Origin: Helicobacter macacae MIT 99-5501
GTDB lineage: Bacteria; Campylobacterota; Campylobacteria; Campylobacterales; Helicobacteraceae
Assembly: GCF_000507845.1 (NCBI RefSeq)
Contig: NZ_KI669455.1
Location: 489,333 to 553,332, forward strand
DNA: 64,000 nt
Direction of reading: 5' to 3'
Made by a program: the position numbers and the translations under genes. Shown here in pieces: positions 27,954 to 37,618 of this stretch. Below the pieces are notes generated by a model. The model saw only the letters and a program-made list of their open reading frames with translations. It was not told where the DNA came from and did no database searches. Numbering within the stretch: the first letter of the stretch is position 1; every line of letters begins with the position of its first letter.

Positions 27954-28838
27954 CTAAAATCCAACACCCATTTCAAGCGTTATGCTGATATTTTGTGAGT
28001 GCGGATAAGACACATTTGGTGCATTATCAAACGCCACCACACGCGAAGAATCCAAGTAATGATATATCGCACTTATTCGTCCATATAGTGATGCTTTTGC
28101 CCCTCTAGCGTCAAAAAGCCCTATAAATGCTTTTATCTCGTGGCTATTTGGGTTTATGCGCGAAGAAGTATCATTTGTTTTGTGCTCATTTGTGGGGAAT
28201 TGTGGATTTGGGCGATAGGAGCTATAATTTCTAAAAATATATTCTCCATAGACTATGTAGCCATAAGAGATTCCATACTCTATGCCGATGGTGTCATTTA
28301 GATTTTGCAGGCTTGATAGGCTTGTGCCAAGCGATAGCAAAATCTTGGAGGGCATTTTGGAGTCTACTTCATAGATTTGTGAGCGAAAATTTACAAAAAT
28401 ATCAACAAAAATCGGGGTATCTAGCTGATATGCGTTTAGCCCAGCATATAGAGTGCCACTCACACCAAAGTGCAAAGAGGATTTTGCTAGGTTTGGGATA
28501 GCACTTGTAGAATTTGTGGCGTTCGTAGATTTTATGCTTGCACTTCCCAAGCCAAAATCAGCACTTCCACCGAAGCTAAACCACTCTTGCCACTTGCGAA
28601 AATGCACTGCAAAATATGCACCACCTTGAGTTAGGCTAGGGTTTGCGCCATTTATGCCTATCGCATCCACATATCCCCCTAAGCCAGCCTTTGTGTCCCT
28701 GCACCAAAAATCATTGCAAGAATACCCCGCTAATGCAAAAGAGTGCCAAAAGAATGCAAAAAAATACACCACCAAAATCTTGCCAAAAATACCATTGCAA
28801 AAGCTGCCACGATTTGATTTTGTAAAATAGCCTAGCAT
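27954..28838 (-). CDS. Outer-membrane beta-barrel protein
   Basis: The 294-residue protein carries a signal peptide with a long n-region (hydrophobic about 20-38, ALAGY cleavage area). Many short aromatic/glycine strands follow, and the C-terminus is ISITLEMGVGF, the terminal-Phe pattern recognised by the BAM machinery. Two Cys (YSCNDFWCRD) just after the signal could form a disulphide. AAGGA precedes the ATG. It resembles Helicobacter outer-membrane proteins of unknown function; I cannot assign a Hop/Hof/Hom family with confidence. Confidence 0.7.
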   Translation of the reverse strand: MLGYFTKSNRGSFCNGIFGKILVVYFFAFFWHSFALAGYSCNDFWCRDTKAGLGGYVDAIGINGANPSLTQGGAYFAVHFRKWQEWFSFGGSADFGLGSASIKSTNATNSTSAIPNLAKSSLHFGVSGTLYAGLNAYQLDTPIFVDIFVNFRSQIYEVDSKMPSKILLSLGTSLSSLQNLNDTIGIEYGISYGYIVYGEYIFRNYSSYRPNPQFPTNEHKTNDTSSRINPNSHEIKAFIGLFDARGAKASLYGRISAIYHYLDSSRVVAFDNAPNVSYPHSQNISITLEMGVGF

Positions 28839-28887
28839 TTTGATTCCTTAAGACTTCAAGTATACAAAAAATTGTGAGAAAAAAAAA

Positions 28888-29310
28888 CTACATAAAATCA
28901 TACACCATTTTTGCTACCACTACCACGAACAGTAACGCAAAAATAATGACTATACCCATAAAATCTTTTGTAAAATACTTTGGATAATATTCCACAGAAC
29001 ATTTTGTGTTATTTTTTGCCACATTCCTTGCCTTTGTAACAATGTATAATAATCTCATCATATAGCCAAAACCACCTAAAGATAGTGCAAAGCAGATATA
29101 ATTCAAGGCACTTAATGTAGGAACACTCAAGCGAGAATAATCAAAATCAATAAGAAAAAGTTGTGCAAAAATCAAGCACAAACACAAAAAAATATCACGC
29201 AATTTTGTGTATTTCCCAAACAAAAACCCAAAACATAGTGGCTGTGCAAATAACAAAAAATATGTGGTTTGGTATATCATTGTCCCTAATGTCGCGCTGG
29301 ATAAAAACAT
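28888..29310 (-). CDS. Small four-helix membrane protein
   Basis: No family is recognised. The 140-residue product has about four membrane helices (near 8-26, 34-51, 62-82, 118-138), with basic loops between them. I chose the ATG at 29310 because TAAAGG lies 7 bases upstream; an ATG at 29376 would add 22 polar residues without a ribosome-binding site. It ends 49 bases before the outer-membrane protein gene on the same strand and may be co-transcribed with it. Confidence 0.6.
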   Translation of the reverse strand: MFLSSATLGTMIYQTTYFLLFAQPLCFGFLFGKYTKLRDIFLCLCLIFAQLFLIDFDYSRLSVPTLSALNYICFALSLGGFGYMMRLLYIVTKARNVAKNNTKCSVEYYPKYFTKDFMGIVIIFALLFVVVVAKMVYDFM

Positions 29311-29680
29311 TTTATTACCTTTATTTTGATTTGGATTAGCAAATGCTAACAGATTTTGGCAACTTTTGGCAAGCAAAATGATTATATTTTTTATAATTTT
29401 TGCTAATCAAGGATTTTTAAAGATTCTCTCAATGTCTAATACAAAATCAAACATACAAAAAATCAAATCAACAAAATAAAAACACGACAAATGATATTAA
29501 GGTGGCAAAATCTAGTTTTTGCTTAATTTTTATGATTTTGTATAGATTTAGCTTGTTTTTGCCTTGCTTTTGCTACAATCTAAAAATGTTTTTTTTGCTT
29601 GCAATTTTTTTGCACGATTTTTGGCACACTACACAGCCAAAAATGCCTTTTTAAATTCTACTTAACTCTAAGGAGCATAT
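29311..29680. other. Divergent intergenic region
   Basis: These 370 bases separate the small membrane protein (-) from the aminotransferase (+). A TACAAT -10 candidate for the aminotransferase lies at 29574-29579, preceded by T-rich DNA. TTAGCAAATGCTAA-like sequence (29335-29349) forms a small palindrome upstream of the minus gene. No RNA gene is visible. Confidence 0.4.
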
Positions 29681-30898
29681 ATGCAGCCCACTTACTCACG
29701 CAAAATCCAACACCTCCAAGAATCCGCTACTATCGCTATTTCTACACTTGCAAGAGAGCTAAAATCTCAAGGCAGGGATATTCTTAGCTTTTCTGCGGGC
29801 GAGCCAGATTTTGACACACCTCAAGCGATAAAAGATGAGGCAAAAAAGGCACTTGATAGCGGATTTACCAAATACACTGCCGTAGCAGGAATCCCCGAAC
29901 TAAAGCAAGCTATCGCTGATAAGCTAAAGCGCGATAATGGGCTAGAATACAGCCCAAAAGAGATTTTGGTAAGCAATGGAGCGAAGCAATCGCTATTTAA
30001 TGTATTTCAAGCCATAGTTGATGATGGCGATGAGGTGATTATCCCCGCTCCTTATTGGGTTACTTACCCCGAGATTGTCGAATATAGTGGTGGAAAAAGC
30101 GTCATTGTAGATACGGATTTCGCAAGTGGGTTTAAGCTAACGCCTGCTATGCTGCAAAAACATATCACGCCCAAGACAAAAGCTATCGTGCTTACTACGC
30201 CATCAAACCCCACAGGTATGGTGTATTCACGCGCCGAGCTAGAAGCGATAGCTTCGGTGCTAAAAGGCACAAATATTTGGATAATCGCTGATGAAATCTA
30301 TGAAAAACTTGTCTATGATGGGAAGTTTTGCTCGGTGGGCTCGCTAGATTCTGCAAGTCTAGAGCGCACGATTACGATAAATGGACTTAGCAAATCCGTA
30401 GCGATGACAGGCTGGCGTATGGGCTATCTAGCGTGCAAGGACACACGCCTAGTCAAAATGATGGACAATCTACAAAGCCAATGCACTTCAAATATCAACT
30501 CTATCACTCAAAAAGCTGCCATAGTCGCGCTAAATGGTTTAGTAGACGCACAAATAGAATCTATGCGAGTAGCTTTTAAAAACCGCCGTGATATAGCCTG
30601 TGATAGCATAGGCAAAATCCCCCAGCTAAAAGTGCTAAAGCCACAAGGCTCGTTTTATCTATTTATCGACATAAATGGCGTAAGCGACACAAAACCAAGC
30701 CTAAAATCCAAATCATCTAGCGCGGAATCCAAAGTAGACTCTATGGAGTTTTGCAAGCAGTTGCTAGAATCTCAAGGTGTAGCACTTGTCCCGGGAAGTG
30801 CCTTTGGTGCTGAAGGATTTGTGCGAATGAGCTTTGCTTGCAATGAGGAGCAAATCATAGAGGGAATCAAGCGTATACAATGCTTTATCAATGAGTAG
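29681..30898 (+). CDS. aspB: Aspartate aminotransferase, class I
   Basis: This PLP-dependent enzyme interconverts aspartate and oxaloacetate with 2-oxoglutarate/glutamate. The 405-residue protein has the fold-type I signature: SAGEPDFDTP near 40-49, PSNPTGMVYS near 170-179, and LSKSVAMTGWRMGY with the PLP lysine at 238. The FVRMSFACNEEQIIEG end is also typical. An insert with KSKSSSAESK (about 345-355) is lineage-specific. AAGGAG precedes the ATG. It is a single gene; the exact amino-acid range of such enzymes is often broader than aspartate. Confidence 0.93.
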   Translation: MQPTYSRKIQHLQESATIAISTLARELKSQGRDILSFSAGEPDFDTPQAIKDEAKKALDSGFTKYTAVAGIPELKQAIADKLKRDNGLEYSPKEILVSNGAKQSLFNVFQAIVDDGDEVIIPAPYWVTYPEIVEYSGGKSVIVDTDFASGFKLTPAMLQKHITPKTKAIVLTTPSNPTGMVYSRAELEAIASVLKGTNIWIIADEIYEKLVYDGKFCSVGSLDSASLERTITINGLSKSVAMTGWRMGYLACKDTRLVKMMDNLQSQCTSNINSITQKAAIVALNGLVDAQIESMRVAFKNRRDIACDSIGKIPQLKVLKPQGSFYLFIDINGVSDTKPSLKSKSSSAESKVDSMEFCKQLLESQGVALVPGSAFGAEGFVRMSFACNEEQIIEGIKRIQCFINE

Positions 30899-31346
30899 TC
30901 AATATGCTTTGAAATCATCATTTGCTTGATTTATTTTATAGCGTAGATTCTAAGAGTTTTGCATTTTGGAGTGGAGGGCTAAAAACTTAGATTTTAGGGT
31001 TTTTACTCAAAATGGCGGTGGAAATGTTGTGCAAAGGAATGTAGCACAAAAAGAGTAGGGCAGGGGGAGCATTGCTTGCATAACCTAATCATACTCATCG
31101 CAGTTTTGGTATTTTAGACTTTGTGCGATTTTGCTTAAAAACAAATATATTTTTGCATAGAATCGCTAGTGTGGGGTTTGGGTGTCAATTTAGATTTTAT
31201 AGTTTGCAAAATAGATTTTATTTAAGTTTTTTTTTCAGCAAGTTTTTAGAGATTTTAGATTTTGCTAGTTTTGTAGGATTTTGAAGTCAAGGCTAGGACT
31301 ATCTCCTAGCCTTTATTAAGAGGTGCTAAAGCATTATTAGGATTGA
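30899..31346. other. Gap between aspB and groEL
   Basis: These 448 bases lie between two convergent genes. Apart from the groEL terminator hairpin at 31289-31313 the DNA is T-rich and shows no coding frame with a start site, no tRNA and no repeat. Confidence 0.5.
31289..31313 (-). terminator. groEL terminator hairpin
   Basis: AAGGCTAGGA and TCCTAGCCTT form a perfect 10-bp stem with a 5-base loop, 33 bases beyond the groEL stop codon. The T run after the stem on the minus strand is short, so efficiency is uncertain. Confidence 0.65.
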
Positions 31347-33002
<1,656 letters not shown>

Positions 33003-33014
33003 TTAGATTTTACT

Positions 33015-33284
33015 TTAGGCTAAGACGCCTAGAATGTCTTTGGATTCTAGGACGATATATTCGACATTGTCTAGCTTGATTTCGCTTCCAGAGTATTTGC
33101 CAAACACGATTGTATCGCCCTCTTTTAGAGTTTTTTCTTCAGCGACTTTCGCGCTTATGGCTTTGACTTTGCCCATAAGCGGTTTTTCTTTTGCGTTATC
33201 AGGTATGATGATACCAGAGCTAGTTTTGCTCTCTTCTTCTAGTCTTTCGACTAGGACGCGTTCGCCAAGTGGTTTGAATTTCAT
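33015..33284 (-). CDS. groES: Co-chaperonin GroES
   Basis: GroES caps the GroEL ring. The 89-residue protein has the normal fold: [16 protein letters not shown], the mobile loop with [14 protein letters not shown], and a C-terminal strand ending [10 protein letters not shown]. It stops where ordinary GroES proteins stop. The His/Cys-rich nickel-binding extension known from H. pylori HspA is absent, and no such sequence lies in another frame after the stop. AAAAGGAG precedes the ATG. It is the first gene of the groES-groEL operon. Confidence 0.97.
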   Translation of the reverse strand: MKFKPLGERVLVERLEEESKTSSGIIIPDNAKEKPLMGKVKAISAKVAEEKTLKEGDTIVFGKYSGSEIKLDNVEYIVLESKDILGVLA

Positions 33285-33336
33285 TTGTTTCTCCTTTTAA
33301 TGAGTGTTTATTTTACTTAAATCAGTTAGCACTAAA

Positions 33337-33363
33337 TTAGCACTTGGATAATTTAAGTGCGAT
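33337..33363 (-). promoter_or_regulatory. CIRCE-like HrcA operator of groESL
   Basis: TTAGCACTT-N9-AAGTGCGAT matches the CIRCE consensus (TTAGCACTC-N9-GAGTGCTAA) with exactly nine spacer bases and perfectly complementary GCACTT/AAGTGC cores. It starts immediately downstream of the -10 box, where a bound repressor would block initiation. A further half site TTAGCACT sits at 33326-33333. HrcA is the established CIRCE repressor; its gene is not in this window. Confidence 0.82.
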
Positions 33364-33393
33364 ATTTTAGAAAATTTTTGGTTAATAAGTCAA
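33364..33393 (-). promoter_or_regulatory. groESL promoter
   Basis: On the minus strand TTGACT (33388-33393) and TAAAAT (33364-33369) are separated by 18 bases, a good housekeeping-sigma promoter. The start would fall inside the CIRCE-like element, leaving a leader of roughly 70 bases. The rest of the 349-base gap towards mrp is A/T-rich without a gene. Confidence 0.75.
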
Positions 33394-33633
33394 GGATTTA
33401 TATAAAAATTAGTAAGAAACTTTAGTCTAGTAAGCTAAAGAATAGTTATACTAATAATATCAAACTAGCGGTTAAATGCAAAAAAAAGCCCATAAAATCA
33501 TAAGGCACAAAAAATCCCACAAAAATTTAGCAAAATTTAAGCAAATTTATCATACAAACTACGCGGTTTGCTACGATTTAGAGAGTAGATAAAGCCACTT
33601 TAACGCCAAACAAACACAACAAAAAGGACAAAA

Positions 33634-34806
33634 ATGCAAATAACACAACAGCAAATAAAAGAGATTCTATCCCTTGTGATTTATCCACAATTTACCCAAG
33701 ACATTGTAAGCTACGGCTTTGTAAAAGACATAAACATAAGCGATGATGAAGTGCAAATATCCGTGCAGATTCCTTCACGAGATGAATCTGTGGCAAAGGC
33801 TTTGCACGATAATATAGAGCGCAAACTTCAAGAAGCGCAAATAAACGGGGTGCGACTAGAAGAAGCAGGCATAAAATCTATCCATATAGAAATCATTACC
33901 CCCACAAGCCCCAAAAGCACACAAGTAGACGCGCAAGCAAATACAAAATCTACCGCCCCAAATACCAAAAATTTTGACACTTCGCCAAATCCACAAAATC
34001 CCCAAAACGCACCCCACCAAAATCCACTCCAAAAAAACCTCCTCCCACAAGCAAAGCATTTCCTTATGATAAGCTCGGGCAAGGGTGGCGTAGGCAAATC
34101 CACCGTAGCGACAAATCTCGCCATAGCCCTTGCTATGCAGGGCAAAAAAGTCGGCTTGCTTGATGTGGATATTTATGGACCAAATATTCCTAGAATGTTT
34201 GGCGTGCAAGAAAAAAAGCCAGCACTTGATGAGAGTGGCAAAAGGCTTATCCCTATAAATGTCTATGGCGTGGATATAATGAGTATTGGGTTACTTTTTG
34301 GACAAGGTGAGAGCCTTATTTGGCGTGGACCGATTCTTATGCGTGCGATTTCCCAGCTATTTAGCGATGTGGCGTGGGAGGAAATGGATATAATGGTGCT
34401 TGATATGCCCCCGGGCACAGGAGATGCGCAGCTATCTATCGCACAGAGTGTGCCTCTAAGTGCAGGAATAGCCATAAGCACACCACAGCTTGTAAGCCTA
34501 GATGATGGAGCTCGTTGCCTTGATATGTTTGCCAAGCTATCTATCCCCACTCTTGGAATCATCGAAAATATGAGTGGTTTTATCTGCCCCTGCTGTGGCG
34601 AAAAAAGCGATATTTTTAGCTCAAATGGCACAGATGAGCTAGCAAAAAAATACGACACAAAAGTGCTAGCCAAAATCCCCATAGATAGCACGATAGGCAA
34701 GGGCGGCGATGAGGGCAAGCCTGTGGTGTATTTCGCCCCAGATTCTAGCGTGGCAAAGATATATATGCAAGCAAGCATTGAAGTGATAGATTTTCTAAAT
34801 AAGTAA
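33634..34806 (+). CDS. mrp: Mrp/ApbC-type iron-sulfur carrier ATPase
   Basis: Mrp proteins bind and transfer Fe-S clusters to apo-proteins and have a slow ATPase. The 390-residue product starts with a DUF59/MIP18-like domain (about 1-95), then an Ala/Asn/Pro/Thr-rich linker (about 95-135). The P-loop domain follows, with SSGKGGVGKST near 146-156. The cluster-binding Cys are in FICPCCGEK near 316-324. AAAAGGA precedes the ATG. The gene is alone and convergent with actP. Confidence 0.94.
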   Translation: MQITQQQIKEILSLVIYPQFTQDIVSYGFVKDINISDDEVQISVQIPSRDESVAKALHDNIERKLQEAQINGVRLEEAGIKSIHIEIITPTSPKSTQVDAQANTKSTAPNTKNFDTSPNPQNPQNAPHQNPLQKNLLPQAKHFLMISSGKGGVGKSTVATNLAIALAMQGKKVGLLDVDIYGPNIPRMFGVQEKKPALDESGKRLIPINVYGVDIMSIGLLFGQGESLIWRGPILMRAISQLFSDVAWEEMDIMVLDMPPGTGDAQLSIAQSVPLSAGIAISTPQLVSLDDGARCLDMFAKLSIPTLGIIENMSGFICPCCGEKSDIFSSNGTDELAKKYDTKVLAKIPIDSTIGKGGDEGKPVVYFAPDSSVAKIYMQASIEVIDFLNK

Positions 34807-34894
34807 AATTTTGGATTTAAGAATTTTTGGTTAGTGCTGATATTTTAGCCAAGCATTATAAAAAGTGGCAAAATCATTTAATTATGTAATCACA

Positions 34895-34943
34895 ACTTGC
34901 TACACTTTAGAACTTCACTAAAAAATCCAAAAGTGTAGCAAGT
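34895..34943. terminator. Bidirectional terminator-like hairpin
   Basis: ACTTGCTACACTTT and AAAGTGTAGCAAGT are exact reverse complements, forming a 14-bp stem around a 21-base A-rich loop. It lies 88 bases after the mrp stop and about 200 bases after the actP stop. Confidence 0.6.
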
Positions 34944-34984
34944 CATAATCAGCGATTTTTTGCACTACTTAAATTTTCCTTGAC

Positions 34985-35083
34985 TTGCAATGGATTTACA
35001 AAGCAGGGCAATGGCAAGAATACAACGATATGCAAGGCAAGGAATCTGCTACTAAATTCTATCGCAGTTCCTCGCCATTGCAA
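34985..35083. other. Folded 100-base element, possible RNA
   Basis: TTGCAATGG (34985-34993) pairs with CCATTGCAA (35075-35083). Inside it a hairpin at 35036-35076 pairs GGCAAGGAATCTGC with GCAGTTCCTCGCC with one mismatch and one bulge. Another GCAATGGC copy (35008-35015) competes for the same right arm, allowing alternative folds. It could be part of the actP 3' end or a separate small RNA; no promoter was identified. Confidence 0.35.
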
Positions 35084-35147
35084 ATAAGTGCAAAATAATC
35101 ATAGATTAAGTGCAAGCAAGTGTAAACGCCACAAATACTCCAAACCC

Positions 35148-36803
35148 CTAATGCGCCACAGCTTCGCTTATGCCGATTCCACTTTGAGCGCGGAAGTCTT
35201 GCGCGGCAAATCCAGCCTTATCTTTAGCAGCTCTCTTGCTTAAATCTAGCTTTGATATTGCCCAAATCGCCACAAATGTCAGTGGCATAGAGAAAATCGC
35301 AGGGTGATTGTAGGGGAATATCGCGCTTTCAAAGCCTAGCACACTTACCCACACGCTAGGGCTTAGCACCACAAGTGCTAGCACAGCCACTAGCCCGATG
35401 ATTCCGCCATATAGCACGCCATTTGTCGTTAGATTTTTCCAATAAATGCAAAGCAAAATGATTGGGAAATTCACGCTCGCAGCGATTGCAAAGGCTAGTC
35501 CCACCGTAAATGCGACATTTTGCCCCTCAAAGCCAAGCCCCAAAATGATAGCCAAAATCCCAAGAGAGATAGTCGCGCCTTTGGTTACGCGCATTTCAGT
35601 TTTTGGGTCGCATTTGCCGTCTTTGCAGACATTGACAAACAAATCGTGGCTTATCGCGCTCGCCCCTGAAATAGCAAGCCCTGCCACCACTGCCAAAATC
35701 GTAGCAAACGCCACCGCAGAGATAAAGCCTAGCAAAATATCCCCACCAAGCACTTTAGCAAGTAGCACAGCTTCCATATTTGGCGGGATTGTGAATTGCC
35801 CTTGCTCGTTTATAAAGTCTGGATTCCCGAGCAAAAAGGCAATCGCGCCAAAGCCGATGACAAAGGTAAGAATGTAGAAATACCCGATTAGCCCTGTGGC
35901 ATAAAACACCGATTTTCGCGCTTCTTTGGCGTTTTTGACCGTAAAAAAGCGCATAAGGATATGAGGCAGTCCCGCCGTGCCAAACATCAGCGCAAGCCCT
36001 AGTGAAATCGCACTCACAGGGTCTGGTAAAAATGTGCCCGGCTCCATTATCGCCTCGCCTTTTGCGTGGTTTGCGATTGCCATTTCAAAGTAGCGCGCCA
36101 AATCAAATCCGCTTAAGTAGAGAATCATAATCGCCATAAATGTCGCTCCACCGAGCAATAAGCAGGCTTTGATGATTTGCACCCAAGTGGTGGCGTGCAT
36201 TCCGCCAAAGGTTACATAGCAAATCATTAGGATTCCAACGATGATAACGGCATAAGAATAAGGCAGTCCAAAAAGCACTTGGATAAGCCCGCCTGCGCCC
36301 ACCATTTGAGCGATTAGATAAAACACCACCACGCTTAAGCCAGAAATAGCCGAAATAGTGCGCACCTTTTTAGAATCTAGACGATACGCGATAATATCCG
36401 CAAAGGTGTATTTGCCTAAATTGCGGAATTTCTCTGCAATGAGAAATAGCACGATAGGCCACCCTACCAAAAATCCAATCGCATAAATCAGCCCATCAAA
36501 GCCATTTGCAAACACGAGCCCGACAATACCTAAAAAGCTCGCCGCGCTCATATAATCCCCCGCTATGGCAATGCCATTTTGCATTCCTGTGATATTGCCT
36601 CCAGCGGTGTAAAATCCTTGCGCGGATTGAGACTTTTTGCTCGAAAAATAGGTAATTCCAAGCGTGGCTAGCACAAAAACTAGAAACATTCCTATCGCAA
36701 AATAATTGCGCTCGCCCTGCGTGAGTGCGCTTGTATCAAGCCCTGCGGCAAATGAGCCACTAAGTGTGCCAAACAATGCAAACAATAAAAAGAGTTTTTT
36801 CAT
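35148..36803 (-). CDS. actP: Acetate/solute:sodium symporter ActP
   Basis: The 551-residue protein is a member of the sodium:solute symporter family with about 13 membrane helices. Relatives preceded by a DUF485 gene are acetate/glycolate permeases. The N-terminus has a cleavable-looking signal (KLFLLFALFGTLSGSFA). TFGGMHATTWVQIIKA and GLAISGASAISHDLF are typical family segments. It overlaps the DUF485 gene by ATGA (36800-36803), so the two are translationally coupled. The acetate substrate is inferred from this pairing. Confidence 0.88.
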   Translation of the reverse strand: MKKLFLLFALFGTLSGSFAAGLDTSALTQGERNYFAIGMFLVFVLATLGITYFSSKKSQSAQGFYTAGGNITGMQNGIAIAGDYMSAASFLGIVGLVFANGFDGLIYAIGFLVGWPIVLFLIAEKFRNLGKYTFADIIAYRLDSKKVRTISAISGLSVVVFYLIAQMVGAGGLIQVLFGLPYSYAVIIVGILMICYVTFGGMHATTWVQIIKACLLLGGATFMAIMILYLSGFDLARYFEMAIANHAKGEAIMEPGTFLPDPVSAISLGLALMFGTAGLPHILMRFFTVKNAKEARKSVFYATGLIGYFYILTFVIGFGAIAFLLGNPDFINEQGQFTIPPNMEAVLLAKVLGGDILLGFISAVAFATILAVVAGLAISGASAISHDLFVNVCKDGKCDPKTEMRVTKGATISLGILAIILGLGFEGQNVAFTVGLAFAIAASVNFPIILLCIYWKNLTTNGVLYGGIIGLVAVLALVVLSPSVWVSVLGFESAIFPYNHPAIFSMPLTFVAIWAISKLDLSKRAAKDKAGFAAQDFRAQSGIGISEAVAH

Positions 36804-37201
36804 TTTGCACCTCCTTTGGTTTTTTGATTTTTGTCATTGGATTCCTCTTGGGATTTATCGCTAGATTCGCCCTTTATCATCGACTCTAGCGCGCCACTCT
36901 CTTGCAAATCCTCAATGATTTGCGCCTGCTCTTTGTCAAAGTATTTGTTCGCAAAAAGCGTGTAAATGCCCGTGCTAGCGATTGATATGACAATAATGCC
37001 AATGCCTAGCATAATGCCAAGCGTAATCGAGCTAGGTCCTAGCCGATAGCCCAGCACTTCGGGGAAAAATCCTACACTTGCGACAAACGCATAGTAACAA
37101 ACCAAAATCACAAGCGAGAGATATATACAAAATTTATTTCTAAACGAAACAAATTTGTAAAATCTTGCTTTAGCGTCTTGGACGCTTGCTACTTTTCTCA
37201 T
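36800..37201 (-). CDS. DUF485 membrane protein (YjcH-like)
   Basis: The 133-residue protein has two membrane helices (about 27-47 and 60-85) followed by an acidic, charged tail. DUF485 proteins precede actP-type permeases in many bacteria and are thought to assist the transporter. AAAGGAG lies upstream of the ATG. The C-terminal extension (SDKSQEESNDKNQKTKGG) is longer than in typical members. It overlaps actP by four bases. Confidence 0.85.
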   Translation of the reverse strand: MRKVASVQDAKARFYKFVSFRNKFCIYLSLVILVCYYAFVASVGFFPEVLGYRLGPSSITLGIMLGIGIIVISIASTGIYTLFANKYFDKEQAQIIEDLQESGALESMIKGESSDKSQEESNDKNQKTKGGAK

Positions 37202-37618
37202 CTTTTCTCCTTTTGTTTTTAGATTTCACCTTAGCTTTTCGCACAAGGCTTGCTAAAGTGTAAAGATTTTTTTACCATTTTGCAAAATAAAGTAACAAAA
37301 AATGATGAAAAAATCACATAGTGTTTCTAAAAGTAATATTTTTATGTAGATTTTATGTATTTTTTAAGGATTTTTTGGCTTTTGCGTTTTGTTATTTTAT
37401 AGCTAGCAAATATTTAAATACAAAAAATCTCTAAGAAATAAGCCTAAAGAAAAATGCCAAACACAACAAGATTTTTATTTGGATTATTTTTGCAGAGTGA
37501 TTTCTAACAAAATCTTTAACCAAACTAAAATCTGCATTAAACGCTAATTAAAGATATTTTGACTATAATTCCCTAATCTTTTGCCTTTTTGGCAAATCCT
37601 TAATAACAAGGTCGCACT
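37202..37618. other. Divergent region between DUF485-actP and secA
   Basis: These 417 bases hold the upstream region of the DUF485-actP operon and the secA promoter. TATAAT at 37564-37569 is a likely secA -10 box, about 50 bases before its ATG. The remainder is very A/T-rich with no gene or strong hairpin. Confidence 0.5.

Larger units (their letters stand above)
34807..35147. other. Structured gap between mrp and actP
   Basis: No gene is visible. A perfect 14-bp inverted repeat (34895-34908 with 34930-34943, 21-base loop) looks like a shared terminator for the convergent genes. A second folded element lies at 34985-35083 and is listed separately. Confidence 0.5.

Noticed and set aside
33420..33430. 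ACTAAAGTTT word shared upstream of groES and cbpA as an HspR site
   Set aside because: A 10-base shared word in A/T-rich DNA is weak evidence and does not match the known HspR consensus.
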